From Hansschlegelia zhihuaiae (lineage in GTDB: Bacteria > Pseudomonadota > Alphaproteobacteria > Rhizobiales > Methylopilaceae), in assembly GCF_004103825.1 (NCBI RefSeq), contig NZ_RYFI01000017.1:56692-116544 (forward strand): a stretch of 59,853 bases of DNA, written 5' to 3'. Made by a program: the position numbers and the translations under genes. The notes beneath the pieces are model-generated. The model worked only from the letters and a program-made list of their open reading frames with translations. It had not been told where the DNA came from and did no database searches. Shown here piece after piece: positions 47,749-57,407 of the stretch. Each line of letters opens with the position of its first letter. Within the stretch, counting starts at the first letter, position 1.

Positions 47749-48471
47749 ATGTCGCACATGGCGTCGCAAGCTGATTCTTCCTCCGAGCTCGCCGGAACAA
47801 AGACCGCGGAACGGCGCGGTCCGTCGACCTTTCGACGGGCCGCGCTGGCGTCGTTCGCGCTCGGCGTGGCGTGCGCCGCGATCGCCTTCGCCGGCTTCCT
47901 GAACTTCGTCAGCCTCGTGCCCGTCGGCGAACAGCCGACACCCACGAAAAGCGACGGCATCGTGGCGCTGACGGGGGGAGCGGAGCGGCTCTCGGACGCC
48001 CTCCGGCTGCTGGCCTCGGGCCGCGGCCAGCGCCTGCTGATCTCGGGCGTTCACCCCGAGACGACCGAACGCGAGCTGGCCCGGGCGCAGCCCGATTATC
48101 TCGCCTTCGCGCGCTGCTGCGTCGACCTCGGACGGCGTGCGCTCAACACGGCGGGCAACGCGGTCGAGACGCGGCGCTGGGCCGTCCGCCACGGCTTTCG
48201 CTCGCTCATCGTGGTGACTTCGGGCTATCACATGCCCCGCACGATGATGGAGCTCGCCCGCGAGATGCCGAACGTCGACCTGATCCCCTACGCGGTCTCG
48301 ACCGAGCGCCTGCGAGGCGATTCCTGGTGGCGGGACTACCAGACCACGCGCGTCCTCGCGGCCGAATACGTCAAATATGTCGCGGCGCTGGTCCGGGTCC
48401 GCCTGGCGCCGAGGCTCGCCAAGACCGAGACGGTCGAAAGCCGGGACCACGCGCCCGGGTCGGGCTCCTGA
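47749..48471 (+). CDS. YdcF/ElyC (DUF218) family protein
   Basis: The 240-residue protein has one N-terminal membrane segment (about 30-52) and a DUF218 domain: DGIVALTGGAERLSDALRLL, GRGQRLLISGVHPE, NTAGNAVETRRWA, and VVTSGYHMPRTMMELAR. The family includes ElyC and SanA, envelope proteins tied to peptidoglycan or undecaprenyl phosphate metabolism. It follows ftsX by 84 bp and leads into plsC, a conserved ftsEX-DUF218-plsC order in Rhizobiales. Confidence 0.9.
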   Translation: MSHMASQADSSSELAGTKTAERRGPSTFRRAALASFALGVACAAIAFAGFLNFVSLVPVGEQPTPTKSDGIVALTGGAERLSDALRLLASGRGQRLLISGVHPETTERELARAQPDYLAFARCCVDLGRRALNTAGNAVETRRWAVRHGFRSLIVVTSGYHMPRTMMELAREMPNVDLIPYAVSTERLRGDSWWRDYQTTRVLAAEYVKYVAALVRVRLAPRLAKTETVESRDHAPGSGS

Positions 48472-48485
48472 CGATTCCGTCGACG

Positions 48486-49313
48486 ATGCGGAACGCCCAC
48501 GAGGGCGCCGCCCCAAACGCCGCGCCGCGCGCCGGACGCCGCGTCAAAGGGCGCGCGGTCGTCTTCGACGTGGCGATGGCGACGCTGGTCTGCGTGGTGG
48601 CGCTGGTCACGGGTCCAGCGGCGCTCTTCCTGCGCCGCGACCGGGTGGCCGGGATCGCCAAATGGTGGTGCCGCGCAAATCTCTGGCTGTTGCGCCGCAT
48701 CGTCGGGATCGAGCTGGAGATCCGCGGCGTCGAACACGTCCCGACAGGGGCCGCGCTGGTCGCGGCCAAGCATCAGTCCGCGCTCGAAACATTCGGCATG
48801 ATGCCCTGCCTGCCCGACCCCGCCATCGTGCTGAAGAGAGAGCTCACGTGGCTGCCGTTCTTCGGCTGGTTCCTGCTGCGCATGAAGATGATCGCGATCA
48901 ACCGTGCGACCGGCGCCGAGGCGCTCGCGCAGATACTGTCGCAGGCTGGCGAGGCCGCGGCCGAGGGCCGGCAGATCGTCATCTATCCGGAAGGCACACG
49001 ACGCAAGGTCGGCGATCCGCCGCGCTACAAGCAGGGCGTCGGCCACCTTTACGACCGCCTCGGCCTCCCCTGCGTCCCCGTGGCGGTCGACACCGGGATC
49101 TTCTGGCCGAAGGGGACGATCGAGCGGCGCCAGGGCCGCGCCGTGGTGGAGTTCCTGGAGCCGATACCGGCAGGACTGGGCCGCGACGTCTTCCAGCGGA
49201 CCCTGCGGGAGCGGATCGAGCAGGCGACCGGGGCCCTTATCGCCGAAGCCGAAGGACGGGCGCTCGAGTCCCCCGCGCCACAGTCGGGAAGCATGTCGAA
49301 CTCACAACCTTGA
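48486..49313 (+). CDS. plsC: 1-acyl-sn-glycerol-3-phosphate acyltransferase
   Basis: The 275-residue protein has an N-terminal membrane region and the acyltransferase motifs KHQSALETF (motif I), INRATGAEAL (motif II), YPEGTRRKVG (motif III) and VPVAVDTG (motif IV). It acylates lysophosphatidic acid to phosphatidic acid at the inner membrane. In motif I the usual HX4D aspartate is glutamate (HQSALE). Such a change is conservative and may be normal for this subgroup. The frame is open from 47871, but the ATG at 48486 follows the stop of the previous gene by 14 bp. Confidence 0.92.
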   Translation: MRNAHEGAAPNAAPRAGRRVKGRAVVFDVAMATLVCVVALVTGPAALFLRRDRVAGIAKWWCRANLWLLRRIVGIELEIRGVEHVPTGAALVAAKHQSALETFGMMPCLPDPAIVLKRELTWLPFFGWFLLRMKMIAINRATGAEALAQILSQAGEAAAEGRQIVIYPEGTRRKVGDPPRYKQGVGHLYDRLGLPCVPVAVDTGIFWPKGTIERRQGRAVVEFLEPIPAGLGRDVFQRTLRERIEQATGALIAEAEGRALESPAPQSGSMSNSQP

Positions 49314-49368
49314 CATGCGGTAAGTAGAAACCCCTAGTTGACATCTTCCGGTCGCGTGGTGATTCGCC

Positions 49369-49863
49369 ATGATTCGGCAGACGTCAGACCAAGCTCTTCT
49401 CAGGGCCGTGGCGGAGCTCGCCCCCGCGCACACGTCTCCTGAAGACGACGGGCTCGCGCTCGTCGCGCGGGAGGGCGACTTCGACGATCGCTATCGGGTC
49501 TGGCGCGGTCGCTCCGGCCGCAAATATCTCGTGACCGTGATGCCTTTAAGCGACGCCATGCGCGCCGAGAACGCCGTCGTGCTGCTCGTCGCGCTCGACG
49601 ACGAAGGCGGCCGCCGGATCCTCTGGGCGGGCGAGAGCGGCCAGCCGACGCCGGGGCTCGAGCTGTCGCCTGGCGTGGCGCTCGAAGCCCACGCGCATCT
49701 TCTCGCGCGGACCGCCTGCCGTCGCCGGACGGCGATCGACGACCTCGTCAACGGCGCGCAGTCCTATTCTTCGGTGCTGACCGTGAGCGCGGCGGCGAGC
49801 CACGCCAAGGTCGGGTCGACGACGCCGAGGCGGTCGAGTTCGCGAGCCGTGTTCACGACATAA
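49369..49863 (+). CDS. Small protein of unknown function after plsC
   Basis: The predicted protein has 164 residues: an N-terminal part rich in D and R (EGDFDDRYRVWRGRSGRKYLVTVMP), a middle LVALDDEGGRRILWAGE, and an alanine-rich helical segment. The last ~33 residues run opposite the 3' end of chaC and look like shadow sequence, so the true C terminus may be poorly conserved. The RYRVWRGRSGRKY pattern recalls small Rhizobiales proteins of unknown role. A TTGACA at 49337-49342 may belong to its promoter. The Shine-Dalgarno is weak. Confidence 0.55.
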   Translation: MIRQTSDQALLRAVAELAPAHTSPEDDGLALVAREGDFDDRYRVWRGRSGRKYLVTVMPLSDAMRAENAVVLLVALDDEGGRRILWAGESGQPTPGLELSPGVALEAHAHLLARTACRRRTAIDDLVNGAQSYSSVLTVSAAASHAKVGSTTPRRSSSRAVFTT

Positions 49864-50336
49864 TCCGGATTGGGACCCGCGAGCCCCACGCTGCCGGAGA
49901 TCCGGCTCAAGGTCTCTTCCGGCGACAGCAGTCCGACATATTGTGGGTGGTCGCGGTCAACCACATAGGCGACCGCCTCGACCCTGCGGCCGTCCGCGAG
50001 GGTCGCGGACAAGACCGTCTCGAGATAGACATGGGTGACGAGCTCGCGCTCGCGGAGATAGGCGAGCACGCTGTCAGCATGCGCGGCCTCGACGCGGAAC
50101 GCGACGCCCTGGCAGGAGCCTCCCTGGTCGAGTCCGAGCACCAGTCCCGGCCGCTCCGGCGTGCCCCGGTGGCGGTGCGACTCGATGCAGAGCGCGCGGT
50201 GATAGCCGTCGACGCTCGCGGGCGCGTGCTCGACGGCTTCGAAGCCCGGGCGCCACATCAGCGACCCATAGGCGAACACCCACAGGTCGGAGGCGGTCGG
50301 CGCCCCGGCGCCGCACAGTTTGGGGCCTTTCTTCAT
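49764..50336 (-). CDS. chaC: Gamma-glutamylcyclotransferase, ChaC type
   Basis: The 190-residue protein has the substrate-binding loop VFAYGSLMWRPGF, then LVLGLDQGGSCQGVAFRV and a likely catalytic glutamate in RELVTHVYLETVL. The C-terminal NPDYVVNTARELDRLG is also typical. ChaC enzymes release 5-oxoproline from glutathione in the cytoplasm. I chose the ATG at 50336; further in-frame starts lie upstream to 50468. It diverges from the DUF2125 gene. gshB, the last enzyme of glutathione synthesis, is 3.4 kb away. Confidence 0.88.
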   Translation of the reverse strand: MKKGPKLCGAGAPTASDLWVFAYGSLMWRPGFEAVEHAPASVDGYHRALCIESHRHRGTPERPGLVLGLDQGGSCQGVAFRVEAAHADSVLAYLRERELVTHVYLETVLSATLADGRRVEAVAYVVDRDHPQYVGLLSPEETLSRISGSVGLAGPNPDYVVNTARELDRLGVVDPTLAWLAAALTVSTEE

Positions 50337-50466
50337 TCGGCCGCTCGCATCGGGCGCGAATCGCCCCGACGCTTGACGGCGCGGGACGCGCATGTCTCGG
50401 CTAACAGTCCGCCGGCGCGCCGACAAGATCGGTCGCCGCACCGCAACATAGCGCTTCACAGACTTC

Positions 50467-51516
50467 ATGACGGACGCACCCTCGCCCGCGCCTCAGCCGT
50501 CCCGCCGCGGCGGCCTGCGCGTCTTCGCGCCGACCGCCGCTTTGCTTGTCCTCGCGTTCGCCTGGACCGGCTTCTGGTTCTTCGCCGCCGACCGGGCGGG
50601 CGACGCGGTCGACGTCTGGCTGAAGCGCGAGGCGCGCAGCGGCCGGGTCTATGATTGCGCCGAGCGCCGCATCTCGGGCTTCCCGTTCCGCATCGAGCTC
50701 GAATGCACCAACCCGACCGCCCGGTTGCCGGGCGACGGCGGCGAGGTGACGGCGAGCGCGCCGCGCTTCGTCGCGGTCGCGCAGGTCTACGACCCGAAGC
50801 GGCTGATCGGCGAGCTCACTGGGCCGGTCGCGATCACCGGCGCGGACGGCTCTCGCGCGGATCTGGCCTTCTCCCTCGCCCAGGCGAGCGCGCGGATCGA
50901 GGGCGAGCGCGTCGAGCGCGGCTCGATCGCGGTCACCGCGCCGCGCCTCGTCGTCGACCAGACGGAGATCGGCACGGCGCGATCCGTCGAGGCGCATCTG
51001 CGCCGGGCGCCCGACGGCGAGGCGGGCGCTTACGACGTCGCAGCCGCGCTCGACGCGGGGGGCTCGCCGGCGCTCGACATGGTCCCGCTCGGCGCTGGAC
51101 CGGTCACCCTCGAGTTCCAGGGGCGGGCGACCGGACTCGACGACCTCAGGCCGCGCCCGACCTCGGAGCGGCTCAGGGCCTTCGCCGAAGCCGGCGGCCG
51201 GCTGAAGGTCGCGGTCGCGAAGGCGACCCGCGGCGACGTCGCGGCCGACGCCAAGGGCGATCTCTGGCTCGATGTGCAAGGGCGCGCCAATGGCGCGCTC
51301 GACGTCACGGCGCGCGGGATCGACGGTCTGGTCAAGTCGCTGTTCGCGGGCGACGAGGGCGGCGCGCTGTCGTCGCTGCTCGGCGCCAGCGCGAAGATGC
51401 TCGGACGCAGGGCCGAGCTCGACGGCCGGCCGGCCACGACCTACCGGCTCCCCCCCCACAAGGGCCGCGTCTCGCTCGGCCCGATCCGCCTGACGCGGCT
51501 GCCACCGGCGTTCTGA
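50467..51516 (+). CDS. DUF2125 envelope protein
   Basis: The 349-residue protein has an N-terminal membrane segment (about 22-43) and then the DUF2125 domain, beginning with RVYDCAERRISGFPFRIELECTN. The repeated beta-strand pattern is like that of AsmA-type lipid-transport or lipid-scaffold proteins. The function is unknown. It is convergent with metX, four bases from its stop codon. Confidence 0.88.
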   Translation: MTDAPSPAPQPSRRGGLRVFAPTAALLVLAFAWTGFWFFAADRAGDAVDVWLKREARSGRVYDCAERRISGFPFRIELECTNPTARLPGDGGEVTASAPRFVAVAQVYDPKRLIGELTGPVAITGADGSRADLAFSLAQASARIEGERVERGSIAVTAPRLVVDQTEIGTARSVEAHLRRAPDGEAGAYDVAAALDAGGSPALDMVPLGAGPVTLEFQGRATGLDDLRPRPTSERLRAFAEAGGRLKVAVAKATRGDVAADAKGDLWLDVQGRANGALDVTARGIDGLVKSLFAGDEGGALSSLLGASAKMLGRRAELDGRPATTYRLPPHKGRVSLGPIRLTRLPPAF

Positions 51517-51520
51517 GCCT

Positions 51521-52699
51521 TTAGAGCCGCGTAAGCCCCCGCGTCTTGGCGGCCGCGTCCAGGAAGCCCTTGGTGGTGGCGAACAGTTCCGGCACCTCGA
51601 GCAGGAAGGCGTCGTGGCCCTTGTCGGTCGCGATCTCGACGAAGGAGACGTTGGCGGCCGCCGCGTTCAGGGCGTGCACGACCTGGCGCGCGCCCTCGGT
51701 CGGGAACAGCCAGTCGGAGGTGAAGGAGACCACGCAGAACCGCGTCTTCGTGCCCATGAAGGCGTTGGCGAGCGAGCCCGCGTCGGCCGCGAGGTCGAAA
51801 TAGTCCATCGCGCGGGTGACGTAGAGATAGGAATTGGCGTCGAAGCGTTCGACGAAGCTCGCGCCCTGGTGGCGCAGATAGCTCTCGATCTGGAAATCGG
51901 CGTCGAAGCCGAAGGTCCGGGCGTCGCGGTCCTGCAGATTGCGGCCGAACTTGGTCTGGAGCGCGGGCTCCGACAGATAGGTGATGTGCGCGGCCATCCT
52001 TGCGACGGCGAGGCCCTTTCGCGGGGTCGCACCCTCGACGAGGTAGCGGCCCTCCCGCCAGTCCGGATCGGCGGTGATCGCCTGCCGCCCCACCTCGTGG
52101 AACGCGATGTTCTGGGCGGAATGCTTGTGCGCGGTCGCGATCGGCAGCGCGGAGAACACGCGGTCCGGATGGCGCGCCGCCCATTGCAGGACCTGCATGC
52201 CGCCCATCGAGCCGCCCGCGACGCAGAACAGCGTCTCGATCCCGAGATGATCGATCAGCATCGCCTGCGCGTCGACCATGTCGCGGATCGTGACCAGCGG
52301 CAGATCCAGCCCGTAGGGCTCGCCGGTCGCGGGATTGGTGGAGGCCGGGCCCGTCGTGCCCATGCAGCCGCCGACGACGTTCGAGCAGATGACGAAGAAG
52401 CGGTCGGTGTCGATTGGCCTGCCCGGCCCGACCATGGTCGACCACCAGCCGCGCTTTCCGGTCACCGGATGAAGGTTCGCGACATGCTGGTCGCCCGTCA
52501 GCGCGTGGCAGACGAGGATGGCGTTCGACTTCTGGGCGTTGAGCTCGCCATAGGTCTGGTAGGCGATGCGCAGCGGGGCGAGCGTCGAGCCGGATTCGAG
52601 CTGCAGCGGCCGGTCGAGCGTCACGACCGGCGAACGCGGCTCGTCGGCCTCGCGGCGCGCCGCGGCGTTGATCGACAGCTCGAGCGTCGTCTGGTTCAT
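51521..52699 (-). CDS. metX: Homoserine O-acetyltransferase family protein
   Basis: The 392-residue alpha/beta hydrolase has nucleophile Ser164 in GGSMGGMQ, the [14 protein letters not shown] oxyanion segment, and the catalytic Asp and His in FTSDWLFP and KGHDAFLLE. It activates homoserine for methionine synthesis. Sequence reading alone cannot tell whether it uses acetyl-CoA or succinyl-CoA, which differ between MetX members. No metW gene follows it here, although metX-metW is common in Rhizobiales. It is downstream of mepA on the same strand, with a 33-bp gap and no SAM-II riboswitch visible. Confidence 0.94.
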   Translation of the reverse strand: MNQTTLELSINAAARREADEPRSPVVTLDRPLQLESGSTLAPLRIAYQTYGELNAQKSNAILVCHALTGDQHVANLHPVTGKRGWWSTMVGPGRPIDTDRFFVICSNVVGGCMGTTGPASTNPATGEPYGLDLPLVTIRDMVDAQAMLIDHLGIETLFCVAGGSMGGMQVLQWAARHPDRVFSALPIATAHKHSAQNIAFHEVGRQAITADPDWREGRYLVEGATPRKGLAVARMAAHITYLSEPALQTKFGRNLQDRDARTFGFDADFQIESYLRHQGASFVERFDANSYLYVTRAMDYFDLAADAGSLANAFMGTKTRFCVVSFTSDWLFPTEGARQVVHALNAAAANVSFVEIATDKGHDAFLLEVPELFATTKGFLDAAAKTRGLTRL

Positions 52700-52732
52700 G
52701 GACGAAGGGTGAAGCGCCGGGCGGCGCCTGTG

Positions 52733-53715
52733 TCAATCTCTTGCGGAGGCCGGAGCGCCCGGCCCGTTCAGCACGGCCGCGCATTGCGCCGGCATGCGAG
52801 CAAGCGTGAGCGGCGGCGCGGGCTTCGGCGGGACCTTGGGCGGGGTCGGGAACAGGCGGCCGGGGGTGAACCACCAGTCCAGCGCCTTGCCGCAGCCGTC
52901 GCCGGGCACGACGTCCGCCTGGCTCTTGCACTGGGCGTCGCCACCGGAGCAGCCGAGGCGGACGTGATAGTGGTAGTCGTGACCCCAGACCGGCCGCACC
53001 TTCTGCAGCCAGGCGCGGTCATTCCCGGCGTCCGTGCAGAGCCGTCGCTTGATCGCCGGGTTGACCAGGACGCGCTCGACCTCCGGGTCCTGGGCGGTGA
53101 TCTTCAACACCTGCAGGGTGTTCTTTGTGTAGTACTCGTTGAGGTCGATGCGGTTGGCGGCCACGATCGTGGTCGACATGATCTGTTCGCGCGCCGGCAT
53201 GGTCATGGCGGCGGTCGGCATGGGCCGCAGCCAGACGTCGACGTCGAGCCCGATCTGGTGCGAGGCGTGGCCCTTCAGCATCGGGCCGCCGCGCGGCTGC
53301 GACATGTCCCCGATCAGCAGCCCCGGCCATGAGGTCTGGGCGGCGACCTTCTTGGACAGCCGCTGCACGAAGGCGACCAGCTTCGGCCGCCCATAATACC
53401 GGTTGCGCGACGGGCGCATGACCTGCCAGGTCGGCCCGCTCAGGGGCAGCGGGACGCCGCCCGCGAGACAGCCGTTCGAATAGAAGCCGATCGAGGCGTC
53501 CCTGCCGACGCTCGGCGTCTCGACGCGGCCGAACAGTTCCTTGGCCGGCGTCGACGCCGTGACGGATGAGAGCGGCGGCGTGGAGTAGCCCGGCGGCGTG
53601 ACGTCCTGCGCGAAGGCGGGAGACGAGGTCATGACCCAGCATGCCGACAAGACGATCGATGCCAGATGCGGCCATAGGACCCCTCGAAGCGCGCAGCACG
53701 CGGACGGTAGCCGCG

Positions 53716-53719
<4 letters not shown>
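52733..53719 (-). CDS. mepA: Penicillin-insensitive murein endopeptidase (M74)
   Basis: The 328-residue protein has a signal peptide (cleavage after about residue 38, SPAFAQ), the LAS-type zinc motifs [15 protein letters not shown] and [11 protein letters not shown], several disulfide-forming cysteines and a proline-rich C terminus. It cleaves D-Ala-mDAP cross-links in the periplasm. The GTG start overlaps the gshB stop codon (GTGA), an unusual coupling of a cell-wall hydrolase to glutathione synthesis. Confidence 0.94.
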
Positions 53720-54672
<953 letters not shown>

Positions 54673-54680
54673 GGCAGGCC

Positions 54681-55043
54681 TTAAAATCCGAAGGCGTTTT
54701 GCAGGTGGCGCGGCAGGCGGCCGGGCGCGACGAGCACGACGTCGAAGGTCACGACATATCCCGCATAAGCCGGCCGTCGCGCAAGGAAGGCCTCCGCGCC
54801 GCGGCGGATGCGGGCCTGCTGGCGCGGCGTCACGGCCGCGGCCGCGGCCGCGAAATCCGCGCGCGCCTTGACCTCGACGAAGGCGAGCGTGCGGCCACGC
54901 AAGGCCACGATGTCGACTTCGCCCGGCCCCTCCGCGAATCGACGCGCGACGATGCGCCAGCCCTTGAACCTGAGCAGCCAGACCGCGATCGTCTCCGCCG
55001 AGAGGCCGCGCCGGAACGCCCGGACCCGCTCCGGCGCGGCCAT
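54681..55043 (-). CDS. yraN: YraN/UPF0102 family endonuclease-like protein
   Basis: The 120-residue protein has the restriction-endonuclease-like core [21 protein letters not shown] with the D...EVK residues. YraN proteins are small, conserved and of uncertain role; some are linked to DNA processing. It lies between rsmI and gshB with gaps of only a few bases, so it is in their operon. Confidence 0.93.
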   Translation of the reverse strand: MAAPERVRAFRRGLSAETIAVWLLRFKGWRIVARRFAEGPGEVDIVALRGRTLAFVEVKARADFAAAAAAVTPRQQARIRRGAEAFLARRPAYAGYVVTFDVVLVAPGRLPRHLQNAFGF

Positions 55044-55047
55044 GGGC

Positions 55048-56004
55048 TCAGCCGTCAGCCCGGTTGAGCGCCTTGGCGAGCTCGATGGCCCGGCCGTAGA
55101 CCTCGCGGCGCGGCGCGCCGGTTGCGGCCGCGACCTCGGCGACCGCGTCCTTCACCGAGGCGCGCTTCAGCGCCTCGCCAAGCGCCGCGTCGAGATCGTC
55201 CGCGGCCGGCGCGGACGCCTCCGGCGGCGGACCGATCACCAGCGCGATCTCGCCCTTGGGCGCGGGCTCGGCGCCCAGCGCAGCCGCGAGTTCGTCGAGC
55301 GGGGCGCGCCGCACCTCCTCGAAGCGCTTGGTGAGCTCGCGGGCGAGCGCGGCGGGCCGAGGCCCGAGACCCGCGGCGAGGTCGGCGAGCGCGGCGGCCA
55401 CGCGCGGCCCAGTCTCATACAGAATCAAGGTGCCGGGGATCCTCGCGAGCTCCGCGATCCGGTCCCCGCGCGCCTTCGATTTCGGCGGCAGGAAGCCCTC
55501 GAAGAAGAAGCGGTCCGTCGGCAGCCCAGACAGCACCAGCGCGGTCAGCGCCGCGGAAGCGCCAGGAGCCGCGGTGATCGCGGCCCCGCTCCCGATCACG
55601 TCCCGCGCCAGCTTGTAGCCCGGATCGGAGACCAGCGGCGTGCCGGCGTCGCTCACCAGCGCGAGCCGCGCCCCCTCGGCGAGCCTCGCCAGAATCCGCG
55701 GCCGCATCTCGGCGGCGTTATGCTCGTGATAGGCCGCGAGCGGCGTCGAGATTCCGTAATGCGACAAGAGCTTGCGGGTCACGCGCGTGTCCTCGCAGAG
55801 CACGAGGTCGACGCCCGCGAGCGTCTCGAGCGCCCGGATGGTGACGTCGGCGAGCGCGCCGATCGGGGTCGCGACGACGTGAAGCCCCGGCAAAGCGCGC
55901 GCCGCCGTCACCCGCTGGCCGGCGAGCAAATAGCTCCCGGCCGCCCCGCTGGCGTGGTCATCAGGGGTATTCGAAGAGGGATATCGGCGCGCAGGCCTTG
56001 GCAT
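55048..56004 (-). CDS. rsmI: 16S rRNA (cytidine1402-2'-O)-methyltransferase
   Basis: The 318-residue tetrapyrrole-methylase-fold protein has VVATPIGALADVTIRALETL, CEDTRVTRKLLSHY, SDAGTPLVSDPGY and PGASAALTALVLSGLP. It methylates the 2'-OH of C1402 in 16S rRNA. The usual GNL of the first motif is GAL here, a small departure. The frame is open to 56061. The ATG at 56004 is chosen, leaving about 40 unconserved residues at the N terminus. It diverges from the LpoA-like lipoprotein gene, as in E. coli. Confidence 0.94.
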   Translation of the reverse strand: MPRPARRYPSSNTPDDHASGAAGSYLLAGQRVTAARALPGLHVVATPIGALADVTIRALETLAGVDLVLCEDTRVTRKLLSHYGISTPLAAYHEHNAAEMRPRILARLAEGARLALVSDAGTPLVSDPGYKLARDVIGSGAAITAAPGASAALTALVLSGLPTDRFFFEGFLPPKSKARGDRIAELARIPGTLILYETGPRVAAALADLAAGLGPRPAALARELTKRFEEVRRAPLDELAAALGAEPAPKGEIALVIGPPPEASAPAADDLDAALGEALKRASVKDAVAEVAAATGAPRREVYGRAIELAKALNRADG

Positions 56005-56143
56005 GGATACGCTCGTCTTGTACTCACGGGCGAAGTTTACCGGGCGCAAGGGCCGCTGCAAATCGGCCCCGTTCGGAGCTCACCATCGGGGCATTGGGCG
56101 CGAGAGCCGGCGGGGCGGCGTTCGGTCAGGAGCGGTGGCGGAC

Positions 56144-57376
56144 ATGTTTCTCGTTTCGCGGTCCTTCCGGCGCGGGCTCTTGGCCATCGCCGCCTGCGCG
56201 CTGCTGTCGGCCTGCGGCTCGGACATGGACGACGATCGCGCCGCGCTCGACCCGCTGCCCGAAGCCGCGCCGACTCCGAAGGTCGAGAGCAAGCCGCTCG
56301 AGCAGGTGGTCGGTCAGGGCTCGGTGAAAGTTGCGCTGGTGCTGCCGCAGGGGGCGTCCGGAAACGGCGGGCAGGCCGCCAGGTCGATGAGGAACGCCGC
56401 CGAGCTCGCGCTGGCCGAGTTCAACACGCCCGACGTCCAGCTCATGGTGAAGGACGACGGCGGCACCGCGCAGGGGGCGCGCGCCGCGGCGCAGGCGGCC
56501 GCCGACGAGGGCGCCAAGCTCGTGATCGGGCCGCTCTTCGCCCATTCGGTGGCGAGCGCCGGCCAGGTCGTACGGCAGCGGAACCTGCCGATGCTCGCCT
56601 TCTCCACCGACCAGAACGTCGCCTCGCGCGGCATCTACCTGCTGAGCTTCATGCCGGAATCCGACGTGAACCGGATCGTCTCTTACGCCGTCGCGCAGGG
56701 AAAGCGCTCCTTCGCGGCGCTGCTGCCGGAGACCGGCTACGGCTCGGTGGTCGAGGCCGCCTTCCAGCAGGCGGTCGCGAAGGCCGGCGGACGCGTCGTG
56801 GGACTGGAGCACTACTCCTCCGACAAGGCCAAGATGTCCGAGGCGGTCGCACGCCTGTCCTCGACCCTGCCGCAGGCCGACGCCCTGCTCATTCCCGACA
56901 CGGCGTCCGACGTCCAGGCGGTGGTCGGCATGCTTGCGGCGAACGGCGTCAACCTGAAGCGCCTGCAGCTGCTCGGCACCGGACTCTGGGACGATCCGGC
57001 GGTCGCGCAGGACGCCAGCCTCTCGGGCGCCTGGTACGCGGCTCCGGACGATCGAGGCTACAAATCCTTCGCGCAGCGCTACCGCGCGAAATACGGCGCC
57101 GATCCGGTCCGCACCGCCTCGCTCGCCTATGATGCGACCTCTCTGGTCGCCGCGCTGGTCAAGACCCAGGGGCCGAACGCGTTGACCGACGAGGCCTTCA
57201 CCAATCCGTCGGGATTCTCGGGGGTGGACGGGACGTTCCGCTTCAGGCCGGACGGCGGCAATGAACGCGGGCTCGCGGTCTATCGCGTGCAGGCCGGCGG
57301 CGCGACGATGATCAGCCCCCCGCCGACGAGCTTCGAGGGCCAGACCGCGCAGGCGGGGCAGAGCCAGGCGAACTGA
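56144..57376 (+). CDS. LpoA/LppC-like penicillin-binding protein activator (lipoprotein)
   Basis: The 410-residue protein has a signal peptide with lipobox LSAC (MFLVSRSFRRGLLAIAAC), followed by a periplasmic-binding-protein fold of the branched-chain amino acid type (VALVLPQGASGNGGQAARSM, DDGGTAQGARAAAQAAADEG, LLIPDTASDVQAVVGML). Divergence from rsmI-yraN matches lpoA of E. coli, which activates PBP1A. The alphaproteobacterial form lacks the N-terminal TPR domain. The ATG has AGGAG 11 bases upstream. A GTG at 56135 is too close to that site. Confidence 0.87.
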   Translation: MFLVSRSFRRGLLAIAACALLSACGSDMDDDRAALDPLPEAAPTPKVESKPLEQVVGQGSVKVALVLPQGASGNGGQAARSMRNAAELALAEFNTPDVQLMVKDDGGTAQGARAAAQAAADEGAKLVIGPLFAHSVASAGQVVRQRNLPMLAFSTDQNVASRGIYLLSFMPESDVNRIVSYAVAQGKRSFAALLPETGYGSVVEAAFQQAVAKAGGRVVGLEHYSSDKAKMSEAVARLSSTLPQADALLIPDTASDVQAVVGMLAANGVNLKRLQLLGTGLWDDPAVAQDASLSGAWYAAPDDRGYKSFAQRYRAKYGADPVRTASLAYDATSLVAALVKTQGPNALTDEAFTNPSGFSGVDGTFRFRPDGGNERGLAVYRVQAGGATMISPPPTSFEGQTAQAGQSQAN

Positions 57377-57407
57377 TCCGAACGGCGGCTCGCGACGCTC
57401 TCTCGCG

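Noticed and set aside
52700-52760. SAM-II riboswitch upstream of metX
   Set aside because: Only 33 bp separate metX from mepA, and neither the conserved pseudoknot elements nor the spacing is present.
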